From: UBA2210 sp036825195
GTDB taxonomy: Bacteria > Desulfobacterota > Syntrophia > Syntrophales > UBA2210
DNA: 64,000 nt
Direction of reading: 5' to 3'
NCBI GenBank assembly: GCA_036825195.1
Contig: DAISYQ010000004.1
Location: 1 to 64,000, forward strand
Position numbers and translations under genes: made by a program
The notes under the pieces: model-generated
What the model saw: the letters and a program-made list of their open reading frames with translations, nothing else
Database searches by the model: none
What the model was told of the DNA's origin: nothing
In this document: in pieces, positions 52,272-61,352 of the stretch
Layout of the letters: each line of letters opens with the position of its first letter
How positions within the stretch are numbered: the first letter of the stretch is position 1

Positions 52272-53249
52272 ATGCCGTTCAGTGACATATATGGTCAGGA
52301 CAAACAGGTAAGCGTTCTGCAGGGCGCCATCAAGAGCGATCGCGTCCCGCATGCGTATCTTTTTCACGGCATACAGGGTATCGGCAAGAAAACCACTGCC
52401 AAGATCCTTGCAAAGGCCCTGAATTGCGTAGAGAACAACGCCGATTCCTGTGACAGATGCCCTCCATGTTTAAAGATCGAACACGGCAGTCACCCCGATT
52501 TCGTTTTCATAGAGCCCGATGGCATCTTCATAAAGATTGAAAAGATCAGGGAACTGCAGGATCAAATAAAATTCCGACCATTCGAGGGCAGAAAGAGAGT
52601 TTTCATAATAACGAATGCGGACAGGATGAACGATGCGTCGGCAAACGCCCTTCTGAAAACCCTCGAAGAGCCGAAACCGTCAAATGTTCTGATACTGATA
52701 ACACCCCGTATCCACAAGCTGCCTCAAACAATCATATCACGGTGTCAGAAGATCCGGTTTAATCCCGTACGCCCGGAGACAATCGCCTCTTATCTAACGG
52801 ACAGACTGGCGATCGATGAACAGTCGGCAGCGGAGATTGCATCGTCGGCGGGGGGTAGTATCGGCAGGGCATTGGAGATACAAAAGGAATCGTTCTTTGA
52901 CTTTAAACATGATCTCATAAAAAACTTTTCAACGGTCGACTCCATTCCCATGTATGCGTTCTTTCTTGCCGACTGCTTTGGGAATGACCGGGATGCCGCC
53001 CTGAAGAAACTCGACATATTCAGGGAATGGCACAGAGATATGGTAGTGTACCGGGAAACGCGCGATACCAACAGGCTGATTCACCGTGATATTGCCGATG
53101 CAACAAAAAAATGTTCAAAGAACATGACGGGAACTGATATCCTGGAAAATATAAAAATTATACGCGACGCATACAACGCCATTGACCGAAACGCCAACAG
53201 GCAATTGGCACTGGAATCCATGGTATTCCGTCTCCATGGCCTTTCATAA
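52272..53249 (+). CDS. holB: DNA polymerase III delta' subunit
   Basis: A protein of about 325 residues, the clamp-loader delta' subunit. AAA+ features: YGQDKQVSVLQGAIKSDRVP, HAYLFHGIQGIGKKTTAKIL, a zinc-binding stretch (C ... C-D-R-C-P-P-C), FIITNADRMNDASANALLKT and the SRC motif (IISRCQKIRF). The P-loop reads GIGKKTT rather than GxGKTT, so ATP binding may be altered, as is usual for delta'. I choose ATG 52272; an upstream in-frame start would overlap tmk. Confidence 0.92.
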   Translation: MPFSDIYGQDKQVSVLQGAIKSDRVPHAYLFHGIQGIGKKTTAKILAKALNCVENNADSCDRCPPCLKIEHGSHPDFVFIEPDGIFIKIEKIRELQDQIKFRPFEGRKRVFIITNADRMNDASANALLKTLEEPKPSNVLILITPRIHKLPQTIISRCQKIRFNPVRPETIASYLTDRLAIDEQSAAEIASSAGGSIGRALEIQKESFFDFKHDLIKNFSTVDSIPMYAFFLADCFGNDRDAALKKLDIFREWHRDMVVYRETRDTNRLIHRDIADATKKCSKNMTGTDILENIKIIRDAYNAIDRNANRQLALESMVFRLHGLS

Positions 53250-53265
53250 CACACGGATTAAGCTT

Positions 53266-54102
53266 ATGGAACAGGATCAGGATACGTTGAAAAATATTAT
53301 CGGCATCAGATTTAAAGACAGGGGAAAAGTGTACTCCTTCGACGCTACGGACATCCCTTTAAAGGAAGGGGACATGGCTATTGTCGACACCGAATCGGGA
53401 TCGGCCATGGGATTTGTTGTGAACGGGATTCGCGCCCTTCCCCAGGAAAAACTACCCCCAAATCTCCGGAAGGTCTTACGCCAAGCCACCGATGAGGATC
53501 TGAAGGTTCATGAAGAGAATCTGAAGACCGAAGAAGAGGCGCGGCAATTTTGCATTGAACGGATCACAAGGCGAAAAATCTCCATGAGACTGGTGAGCGT
53601 TGAAAGCCACTTTGACAAGACCAAACTGATCTTTTACTTTACTGCAGAAAACAGGGTTGATTTCCGGGAACTGGTAAAGGACCTTGTGCAGAAGTACAAA
53701 ATGAGGATTGAACTAAGACAGATCTGGGTAAGGAGCAAGGCCCGCATTTGCGGAGGTATCGGCATGTGCGGCAGGGAACTCTGCTGCGCCAGCTTCCTCA
53801 ACAATTTTGCCCCCGTATCGATCAAGATGGCCAAGGAGCAGAACATGCTCCTGAATCCGGAGAAGATCTCCGGGCTGTGCGGCAGACTCATGTGCTGTCT
53901 TGCCTTCGAGCATGAAACGTATGCGAAGGCGAAAAAAAATATGCCAAAATGCGGAAAGAATGTGGTCACCTCAGAAGGGAAAGGCAAGGTCATTAGACAG
54001 AATATACTTGAAGATACGGTCTTTGTGGATTTCGGGGATGGCAAGGAAGTGGAAATATCCGTAACCGAACTCCAGAAGAAAGAAAGAGACTACCGACATT
54101 AG
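53266..54102 (+). CDS. ricT: RicT-like PSP1-domain regulator
   Basis: About 278 residues. The PSP1 core is present with the conserved cysteines: ARICGGIGMCGRELCCASFL and KISGLCGRLMCCLAFEHETY, then MPKCGK. In Bacillus RicT is part of the RicAFT complex that carries Fe-S clusters and works with RNase Y; in Gram-negatives its role is less clear. It begins 16 bases after holB, and metG follows, an arrangement conserved across many phyla. The start is the ATG at 53266; a longer frame overlaps holB. Confidence 0.93.
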   Translation: MEQDQDTLKNIIGIRFKDRGKVYSFDATDIPLKEGDMAIVDTESGSAMGFVVNGIRALPQEKLPPNLRKVLRQATDEDLKVHEENLKTEEEARQFCIERITRRKISMRLVSVESHFDKTKLIFYFTAENRVDFRELVKDLVQKYKMRIELRQIWVRSKARICGGIGMCGRELCCASFLNNFAPVSIKMAKEQNMLLNPEKISGLCGRLMCCLAFEHETYAKAKKNMPKCGKNVVTSEGKGKVIRQNILEDTVFVDFGDGKEVEISVTELQKKERDYRH

Positions 54103-54129
54103 ATCAGCAATACATCACCGGAGAAAGAG

Positions 54130-56016
54130 ATGAAGAATTTTTACATTACGACACCGATATATTATGTCAATGCATCCCCCCATATAGGCCACGCGTATAC
54201 CACCATCGTGGCCGATGTCCTGGCCCGGTTCCACCGGATGGCCGGGGACCAGACCTATTTTCTGACCGGGACCGACGAACATGGTGACAAGGTAGCGGAG
54301 GCGGCAAGAGAAGCCGGAGTGGCTCCGCAGGAGTATACGGACAGGATAAGTGGACAGTTCAGGGACCTCTGGCCGAAGCTTTCCATAACCAACGATTATT
54401 TTGTCAGGACAACGGATCAGGATCACAAAGAGGTGGTCAGGTCGATACTGCAGAAGGTGTATGACGCTGGAGACATCTACTTCGGTGAGTATGAGGGGTA
54501 TTACTGCGTGGGTTGTGAGCGCTTCTACCGGGAGAGCGAACTTGTGGACGGCATGTGCCCGGATCACCTCACCATCCCCGAAATCAGAAAGGAAAGCAAC
54601 TACTTCTTCAGAATGAGCAAGTATCAGGACTGGCTGATTGATCATATACAGAATAATCCCGACTTTATCAGGCCTGAACGATACAAAAATGAGGCCCTCG
54701 CCTTTCTGAAGGAACCGCTCGAAGATCTCTGCATATCGAGACCCAAGACACGGCTGACCTGGGGGATCACCCTCCCCTTCGATGATCAGTATGTGACCTA
54801 TGTGTGGTTTGACGCACTGATCAACTATCTGACGGGGATCGGCTATCCCGACAGCGAACGGTTTCAAACCTTCTGGCCCGTCTCACAACATCTGATAGCC
54901 AAGGATATCCTCAAACCACACGGTATCTACTGGCCTACCATGCTCAAAGGTGCCGGGATAGAGCCCTATCAGCACCTGAACGTCCACGGCTACTGGAATA
55001 TTGACAGCAGTAAGATGTCGAAAAGCCGCGGAACCGTGGTGAAACCCCTTGATCTGAAAGACACGTACGGACTGGATGCGTTTCGCTATTTCCTCATGAG
55101 GGAGATGGTATTCGGGCTTGATTCGAATTTCAGTGAAGAGGCCTTTGTACAGAGAATAAACGCCGATCTGGCGAATGATCTGGGGAATCTGGTCAGCCGG
55201 TCCCTCTCCATGGCGGTAAAATACTGCGGCGGGACGGTGCCTGCCTTCAGCGATCACCCGGATGACGCACCCTTGATCACGAAAGCGGCGGGTCTTTTTT
55301 CCGAGGTGGAATCATCGTTTCAATCCATGATGTTTCATAAGGCTCTGATCGCCATCTGGGAATTTGTCAATATGACAAACCGGTACATCGTTGAGCGCGA
55401 ACCCTGGAGTCTGGCCAAAGATCCTTCCGCCAATGCACGGCTGGATACCATCATCTACAACATACTGGAGTCACTCCGCGTGATAGCGGTTCTGATTACC
55501 CCCTTTATGCCCGATTCCGCCGTTGATATGCTGCGACGGCTCGGCATAGAAGATCCAACCTCTCAGGATTTCAGCACCATACGCACATGGGGCGGCCTTC
55601 CGGTGGGGAATGTCATTAACCGAGGAACATCCCTCTTCCCCCGTGTGGAATATCAAAAGCCGGACAAGGAACCAGTGGCCCTTACCGACGTCAAGGAAGA
55701 GATAACCTTCGATGATTTTCAGAAGATCGACTTGCGCGTTGCGCAGGTGATTGAGGCCAAGAGGGTAAAGAAATCTGACAAGCTGCTGGAGCTGAAGATC
55801 AATGTGGGTGAGGAACGGACCATCGTCGCCGGGATCGGCAAAGACTACCGGCCCGAAGAACTTGTGGGAAAGAAGATCGCCGTCATACTCAATCTGAAGC
55901 CGGTGAAGCTGATGGGGGTCGAGTCACATGGCATGCTTCTGGCGACGGAAACCGGTGAGACGGTTTCTCTGGTCTCCTTCGACAAAGATGCCGCTGTCGG
56001 CGCAAAGATCAGCTGA
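54130..56016 (+). CDS. metG: Methionyl-tRNA synthetase
   Basis: A 628-residue class I synthetase. HIGH-type motif YYVNASPHIGHAYTT, a zinc knuckle (C-V-G-C-E-R-F ... C-P-D-H), KMSKS (SSKMSKSRGTVV), and the anticodon-binding helices (VNMTNRYIVEREPWSLAKD). A C-terminal EMAP/Trbp111-like tRNA-binding domain (~525-628, IDLRVAQVIEAKRVKKSDKL) makes it the dimeric long form. GGAGAAAGAG precedes the ATG. Confidence 0.96.
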   Translation: MKNFYITTPIYYVNASPHIGHAYTTIVADVLARFHRMAGDQTYFLTGTDEHGDKVAEAAREAGVAPQEYTDRISGQFRDLWPKLSITNDYFVRTTDQDHKEVVRSILQKVYDAGDIYFGEYEGYYCVGCERFYRESELVDGMCPDHLTIPEIRKESNYFFRMSKYQDWLIDHIQNNPDFIRPERYKNEALAFLKEPLEDLCISRPKTRLTWGITLPFDDQYVTYVWFDALINYLTGIGYPDSERFQTFWPVSQHLIAKDILKPHGIYWPTMLKGAGIEPYQHLNVHGYWNIDSSKMSKSRGTVVKPLDLKDTYGLDAFRYFLMREMVFGLDSNFSEEAFVQRINADLANDLGNLVSRSLSMAVKYCGGTVPAFSDHPDDAPLITKAAGLFSEVESSFQSMMFHKALIAIWEFVNMTNRYIVEREPWSLAKDPSANARLDTIIYNILESLRVIAVLITPFMPDSAVDMLRRLGIEDPTSQDFSTIRTWGGLPVGNVINRGTSLFPRVEYQKPDKEPVALTDVKEEITFDDFQKIDLRVAQVIEAKRVKKSDKLLELKINVGEERTIVAGIGKDYRPEELVGKKIAVILNLKPVKLMGVESHGMLLATETGETVSLVSFDKDAAVGAKIS

Positions 56017-56063
56017 CAGATCTGCCCGCCAGACATACCATCCCTTACCGTAGTTCGGGAATT

Positions 56064-56837
56064 ATGGAGTCACGCAGTTTACCTGTAAGTCCTGTCATCG
56101 TTTTGTTCCTTGTCCTGTCTCTTCTGGCGGGGTGCGGTTCACGACAGATCTCTTCCCCGACCTGTCTCTCCGACGTACCGAAAAAGAGGGTGTCCCGGAT
56201 GGGGTATACGATCCAGGTCGGCGCCTTTTCACAGGTTGAAAATGCCGCTCGGCTTGTCAACGCCCTGAACAGCGACAACCTGGACGCATACTATTTTCCC
56301 GACAAACAGGGACTGTACAAGGTCCGGTTCGGCAGTTTTGAATCGAGGGAAGATGCCTGCAGGGAGGCGGAGATCCTGAGGGCAATGGGCGTGATCGGTG
56401 AATTCTACGTTGTCCGTCCCGATGAGTATTTCATAGCACAGAGCCAGTACTATAATGAACCATATCTCAGGGATGAGGTGGTGAAGACGGCACGGGGCTT
56501 TATCGGCGTTCCCTACCGATGGGGCGGATCTTCCGCCGAGGAGGGATTTGACTGCAGCGGCCTCGCAATGGCCATCTATCGTTTGAACGGACTGAGACTC
56601 CCCCGCACGTCAGGAGAGCAGTACCGGACGGGCACCGAGATCGGTCGCAACGAACTGGAAAAGGGGGATCTGGTTTTCTTCGATACCCGCGGTGGCGGAG
56701 GGATCTCCCATGTGGGAATATATATCGGTGGGAATCAATTTATCCATGCACCGCGAACCGGCAAGACGGTGAGCACCTCTTCGCTCTCACAGGCATATTA
56801 TAAAAAACGGTACGTAGGTGCCAGATCGTACCTCTGA
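56064..56837 (+). CDS. SPOR-NlpC/P60 lipoprotein (peptidoglycan endopeptidase)
   Basis: A 257-residue lipoprotein (lipobox LLAG-C). Residues ~47-120 are a SPOR domain (GYTIQVGAFSQVENAARLVN, YKVRFGSFESREDACREA), which binds denuded glycan at the septum. Residues ~140-257 are an NlpC/P60 peptidase: PYRWGGSSAEEGFDCSGLAM with the catalytic Cys, SHVGIYIGGNQFIHAP with the His residues. It would cleave stem peptides near the division site. A 47-base gap follows metG. Confidence 0.92.
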   Translation: MESRSLPVSPVIVLFLVLSLLAGCGSRQISSPTCLSDVPKKRVSRMGYTIQVGAFSQVENAARLVNALNSDNLDAYYFPDKQGLYKVRFGSFESREDACREAEILRAMGVIGEFYVVRPDEYFIAQSQYYNEPYLRDEVVKTARGFIGVPYRWGGSSAEEGFDCSGLAMAIYRLNGLRLPRTSGEQYRTGTEIGRNELEKGDLVFFDTRGGGGISHVGIYIGGNQFIHAPRTGKTVSTSSLSQAYYKKRYVGARSYL

Positions 56838-56853
56838 CGATCCGAAACACTCA

Positions 56854-58248
56854 TTACTTTCTCAATGGCACGGGGACTTCCAAGGGGACATCAACAGGCT
56901 TTATGAACTGGTCCAGAACATCCCTTGTCCCGACCAGATTGAGCTTGTGGAAGAGGAATGAGAACTGGTCTTCCAGCTCCTCCCCGATCGCCTTCAGTAT
57001 ATCGGGCGAAAGATCCCACATATCCTTCTTGAAGTGGCCGAACCCCTTCTTTCTGGTCTTGTAGATAAATTGTTCTTCGGTATCGGCTTCCTTTTTCTCA
57101 CCCTGTAGATCCGTGTTAAGGTACGCATATATCCTGCTTCGCAGTTCAGCGGGGAAGTTCCTGCTGTCGTATATGATGTTCTGGAATCCCGTCGCCAGGT
57201 GGATCTCCGAGGTACCTGTCTTAGGGAATTTGTCGAACGCCTCGTTCGGAAGGGTTGATGCCCCGTGCTGCACGGCGCCCGACAGGCCATAGCGGGATTG
57301 CGCCACGTCAGAGATTTTTTCCAGTGTGTCGAAGTCTATCTTGACCTTTGCTATCGATCCATTCGGCAGAGGGACGCCTCCGTGGGTGGTTCCCGTCTGG
57401 ATGCTGATCTTGCTGATCCCCTTCAGATTGTCTCCCCTCTTCCGGAGTTCTTGGAGGTAGTGATCCATGAATACGGTAAATTCCTCCACGGTGGTGTTCT
57501 TGTCTCCTATCTCTCCGATCTCTCCCCCCACCGATACGGTGACGCCTTCCGGTTCTATCTCTCGTATCATGGCGGTAATATCCGCTGTTATCGAATAATT
57601 GCCCGCCTGCTGTTCTTCAATGGTGTTTTTGGATAAATCCACCACGGTGGAGGCATCGATGTCGATGTTATAGAATCCCGCCTCAATCGCCTCCCGTACG
57701 AGGGATTTTATCGCCTGCGTTTCGGCAGACGGATCTTCGCGATATTTCTTAGCGTTGATCTGGAAGTGGTCGCCCTGCAGGAAGAGAGGGCCGCGGTAGC
57801 CGGTTTTGATGGCCGCGGCGGTTATCACTGTGGCATACTCCGAAGGGCGCTGGTCGGTGTACCCGATCTCCGAACGGGCGATTTCAAAGATGCATGGTCC
57901 CACATCGTTCTTCAGGACCGAGCGGAATACCGACTGGGCGCAGTCATAGGTTATTCCCCGCAGATTGATGGCGGGTACCGTAAATCCGGAAACCGTTCCG
58001 CTCCCCATGGCGTCATAGAGTGACTGGATCGAGAAGGCCATACAACCCAATGCCGCACCGGCCCTTCGAATCAACCATCGCGCGGACGATCTGACGTCAC
58101 CGTCAGGACTGAATATGGCCGAATAGATCAGGTCATCGATAAGAACGTCCCGCAGGCGCTCCTCGTTCGATATGACGATATTCCCCTCGTCAATTGTCAG
58201 TACATCGACAAGGTGGTGCTTCAACTGGTCAACGGTCTGGTACATCAT
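56854..58248 (-). CDS. Class II fructose-bisphosphate aldolase-like protein
   Basis: A 464-residue, longer than usual (class II FBA is ~280-360), zinc-aldolase family protein. Active-site elements can be seen: FTVPAINLRG, PLFLQGDHFQIN (first His/Asp), NIDIDASTVVDLSK, VSVGGEIGEIGDKNT, SIQTGTTHGGVP, and LSGAVQHGASTLPNEAF, followed by an extended C-terminal part. It is transcribed upstream-to-downstream after fbp (both minus), and the pairing with fructose-1,6-bisphosphatase supports a gluconeogenic aldolase role. A tagatose-type substrate or an unusual fold of the C-terminal 100 residues cannot be excluded. Confidence 0.8.
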   Translation of the reverse strand: MMYQTVDQLKHHLVDVLTIDEGNIVISNEERLRDVLIDDLIYSAIFSPDGDVRSSARWLIRRAGAALGCMAFSIQSLYDAMGSGTVSGFTVPAINLRGITYDCAQSVFRSVLKNDVGPCIFEIARSEIGYTDQRPSEYATVITAAAIKTGYRGPLFLQGDHFQINAKKYREDPSAETQAIKSLVREAIEAGFYNIDIDASTVVDLSKNTIEEQQAGNYSITADITAMIREIEPEGVTVSVGGEIGEIGDKNTTVEEFTVFMDHYLQELRKRGDNLKGISKISIQTGTTHGGVPLPNGSIAKVKIDFDTLEKISDVAQSRYGLSGAVQHGASTLPNEAFDKFPKTGTSEIHLATGFQNIIYDSRNFPAELRSRIYAYLNTDLQGEKKEADTEEQFIYKTRKKGFGHFKKDMWDLSPDILKAIGEELEDQFSFLFHKLNLVGTRDVLDQFIKPVDVPLEVPVPLRK

Positions 58249-58278
58249 GCCGGGCTCCTCTGTTACTGTGCTGAATGG

Positions 58279-59226
58279 TTATCGTGTCGTGTTGCCGGTC
58301 AGGAACTCCTTTGCCTTTTCTACCTCGTATCTGCTCCCGATGTATATGGGGCATCTCTGATCGAGCGTCTCCGGCTGTATTGAAAGGATATCCTGTTTTC
58401 CATTGGTGGCCATCCCGCCGGCCTGTTTCATAAGAAAGGCCATGGGCTGGAGTTCGAAGATGAGACGCAGTTTTCCGTTCGGATTTTTCTTCAGCGCTGG
58501 GTAGGTAAAGATCCCTCCCCTCTTTATCAGGATCTGGTTGATATCAGGCACAAAACCGCCACTGTACCGCAGTTTGTACCCCTCGTCTTCCAGTGATCGT
58601 ATGTATTCGAGGTGGTTCGCCGTCCAATCCTTTCTCAACCCACCGATGCTGTATATGCTTCCCCGTTCTCCGAGGGTTATATTCTCTTCGGAAAGCACAT
58701 ATTCGCCCTCTCTGTTCAGGACAAACTCATGGGTTCCGTTTCCCGCCGAATAGATCATCGTAATCAACGGTCCGTATGTTATATACATGGCGGCTACGAG
58801 ACTCTTCTCGCCCCCGCTCAGGATGGATTCCTTATGAATGCCGATAATGGTCCCGATGGCAAGATTGGTTTCCACCAGAGAAGATCCGTCGAGGGGGTCG
58901 GCGGTTACGATGTATTTTTCCCCTCCCCTGCCCACCGGGAGTATGGAATCTCGTTCTTCAGAAGCGTACTGGCTGACGAAGCCGGAGAACTCGAGCTGCC
59001 GCTTAATGATTTCGTCGGAACTCCTGTCCAGGGCAAGCTGCTCCTCTCCGTAAATATTTTCAAAACCGGCCAGCTTCCGATTGGATTCCTGGATTTTTGA
59101 GGATATATATTTTCCTGTTACGGCGATCTGCCAGATGAGTCTGCGCAGGTCTACCTCGATGCCGGCCATCCACATATGCCGTCTCAGATCAATAAACTGT
59201 TTAGTGGCGTCCGATATATTGTCCAT
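58279..59226 (-). CDS. fbp: Class I fructose-1,6-bisphosphatase
   Basis: A 315-residue FBPase. The metal-binding DPLDGSSLVETNLAIG is intact, and the N-terminal allosteric-type region (LRRHMWMAGIEVDLRRLIWQ) and C-terminal NGKLRLIFELQPMAFLMKQA are as in the family. It hydrolyses fructose-1,6-bisphosphate in gluconeogenesis. The aldolase-like gene starts 30 bases downstream. Confidence 0.94.
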   Translation of the reverse strand: MDNISDATKQFIDLRRHMWMAGIEVDLRRLIWQIAVTGKYISSKIQESNRKLAGFENIYGEEQLALDRSSDEIIKRQLEFSGFVSQYASEERDSILPVGRGGEKYIVTADPLDGSSLVETNLAIGTIIGIHKESILSGGEKSLVAAMYITYGPLITMIYSAGNGTHEFVLNREGEYVLSEENITLGERGSIYSIGGLRKDWTANHLEYIRSLEDEGYKLRYSGGFVPDINQILIKRGGIFTYPALKKNPNGKLRLIFELQPMAFLMKQAGGMATNGKQDILSIQPETLDQRCPIYIGSRYEVEKAKEFLTGNTTR

Positions 59227-59633
59227 ACTATCTCTTTCCTATAAATTCTCTTGGAGTTTCTAACAGGGAGATTGATTTTATACAAGTGTTTTTTGATTTT
59301 GATAGGTGCGGCTACCCGATGTTCAAGGGGTAACCCGGAGACTGTGTCCACTTCTATTTCGTGTATTCGGGAGCATACACCCTTAAGGAACAACAATCGG
59401 TTGGTCCATCCGAGATAAACGCTCATGCAGGACATTCCCTGTGCGAGATGTTGGAAAGACCGGTATCACTTACATCTATCCCGATCATGACAGCATTCGA
59501 TAATGCCGTTGATGTTTCAATACCCTTTTGATACAGTGAGCGTAACAGGTAACCGGTGAAGAATATTTGGCATACGGGCATTGTACCGAACAATACGGAA
59601 AGATGAGGACCGACAGGAGAGTCGGGCGAAGCA
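59227..59633. other. Intergenic region between divergent fbp and GTPase operons
   Basis: About 400 bases with no convincing gene. A hairpin with one mismatch is seen at about 59311-59333 (GGCTACCC pairing with GGGTAACC). Both divergent promoters should be here, but none is clear enough to mark. Confidence 0.45.
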
Positions 59634-61352
59634 ATGAATAGGACACCAATAAATTTCGACGAACTGTTCGCGCACTTACAAGACCTTCGGATTCCGGGTC
59701 TGTCGATCCGTGAAAAAGAGTTCTCCGAGATGCGGGACACCCTGTGTAAAGATATGGCGGTTTTCCTATACAAGCAACAAAGGCCCCTGATCTGGGCGGT
59801 CTTCACCGGCGGAACGGGGACAGGAAAGTCTAGTCTTTTCAACTCCTTGTGCGGTTCTTCCATCAGCAGGGTAGGCATGGAACGACCGACGACAGCCGCT
59901 CCGGTTGTGTATATCCATGAAAACAATTCTCTGGACGCATTTCCCCTTCCCGATTTCCGCATTGAGTATGCACCGGACGGAGAAGGTACTCAGACCAATG
60001 AAACCGACAACGGCAGACGGCTGATCGTCGTTACACATAATCGGGATGATCTGGAACATATCGTTCTGGTGGACAATCCCGATCTTGACAGTTTGGAGCA
60101 CGAACATCGCCGGATCGCAGAAGATCTGGATCGCCTCTCCGACGTGATTATCTTCGTTGCCAGCCAAGAAAAGTACGCCGACGAAATCCCCTCCCGGACA
60201 CTCGACCGTATCGACAGAGAGGGAAAACCATGCTTCTTCCTCTTCAATAAGGCAGATCCAGCCCATACATCCGAAGAGATCGTCGATTTCTTTCGACAGC
60301 GGGGGATCACGATCAACAGGGATCGTTTGTGGTTCATCCCCTATATTCCTACCCCTTCACTGCATTCGCTTAGCGGACAGAATGGATTCGCCCGCTTCTC
60401 GGAATGCTTCTTTGAGACCCTGCGGAAAGAAACCTCCGTGTCTCTTCTGATCGAACAGAAGAGACAAAGGCGTGCACATCTCAAACGTTCCATTGATTCC
60501 TTCCATGGGCTGGCGGAGCGTGAAAACAAAGCCGGAGAACGATGGCTTGGGCGGCTCGATCAACTCTTTAAAGAACAGGGCTCGAATCTGTTTGAACAGT
60601 TTGAAGCCCATTTCAAGCGGGACAGTCAGAATCACATCCAGCGGGAGATCAAAAACATCTATAACCGCTACGACATCCTTTCGAAACCCCGGCACTATCT
60701 GAAACAGCTGTTTCTTGTCCCCCTGCGCCTGCTGGGTCTGCGGGAGAACAATCCGGGCGGTACATCCCGGAAGGTTCTCTTAGCCGTAAAGAAACAGGCC
60801 GATATCACGCCGATCCTTTCGACGATGAGTGGACTGAACCGACTCGTTCTCGAAAACCTTTCCCCCGAAGACAACGATTCCTCATTATTCAGTGAACTGC
60901 ACCGGCACGAACTACCCATCTCCGATCAGGAAGTTCGGGACAGGATCGGGCAATTGCAGGGACAACTTATGGGATGGCTTGAGGCGAGGTTTCGTGATCT
61001 CGCGCGGGGAATCCCGAAGCATAAGGAGGTAGGCATCTATTCGACCGCCATCCTGTGGGGAGGGCTGATCCTCTCCTTCGAGATCGTCCTCGGAGGAGGT
61101 ATAACCTTTATCGAGATGGCGCTTGATTCGTTCCTGGCCCCGCTGGTTACGAAAAGTTCGGTGAATCTTTTCGCCTTTCACGAAATTCAGGGCATCGCCC
61201 GTGAACTCGACAAGAAATACAAAGAGGGAATCCTCAATATACTGGAAGAACAGAAAGGGCGGTACGTATCCTGCCTTGAGCCGTTTCTCATACCCGAAGA
61301 AACGATGGTATGGCTTAGCGGCCTGAAGGGCCGATTGGGAGATACACGATGA
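59634..61352 (+). CDS. Dynamin-like membrane GTPase, first of a pair
   Basis: A 572-residue protein. The P-loop is FTGGTGTGKSSLF (residues ~58-70), a switch I-like RPTTAAP follows, G3 is LVDNPDLDS (D-x-P-D, not the usual D-x-P-G) and G4 is FLFNKADP. Long helical regions follow, including a coiled-coil-like stretch (~290-370), then a hydrophobic segment at about 465-500 (TAILWGGLILSFEIVLGGG) and a C-terminal helix. This layout (GTPase head, helical stalk, membrane segment) is that of bacterial dynamin-like or YfjP-type GTPases. The next gene overlaps by four bases. It is inferred to remodel or sense membranes together with its partner; no target is known. Confidence 0.78.
   Translation: MNRTPINFDELFAHLQDLRIPGLSIREKEFSEMRDTLCKDMAVFLYKQQRPLIWAVFTGGTGTGKSSLFNSLCGSSISRVGMERPTTAAPVVYIHENNSLDAFPLPDFRIEYAPDGEGTQTNETDNGRRLIVVTHNRDDLEHIVLVDNPDLDSLEHEHRRIAEDLDRLSDVIIFVASQEKYADEIPSRTLDRIDREGKPCFFLFNKADPAHTSEEIVDFFRQRGITINRDRLWFIPYIPTPSLHSLSGQNGFARFSECFFETLRKETSVSLLIEQKRQRRAHLKRSIDSFHGLAERENKAGERWLGRLDQLFKEQGSNLFEQFEAHFKRDSQNHIQREIKNIYNRYDILSKPRHYLKQLFLVPLRLLGLRENNPGGTSRKVLLAVKKQADITPILSTMSGLNRLVLENLSPEDNDSSLFSELHRHELPISDQEVRDRIGQLQGQLMGWLEARFRDLARGIPKHKEVGIYSTAILWGGLILSFEIVLGGGITFIEMALDSFLAPLVTKSSVNLFAFHEIQGIARELDKKYKEGILNILEEQKGRYVSCLEPFLIPEETMVWLSGLKGRLGDTR

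Noticed and set aside
59310..59345. tRNA-like stretch with GGCTACCC/GGGTAACC pairing and TTCAAG
   Set aside because: No full cloverleaf or acceptor stem can be formed; only a single hairpin exists.
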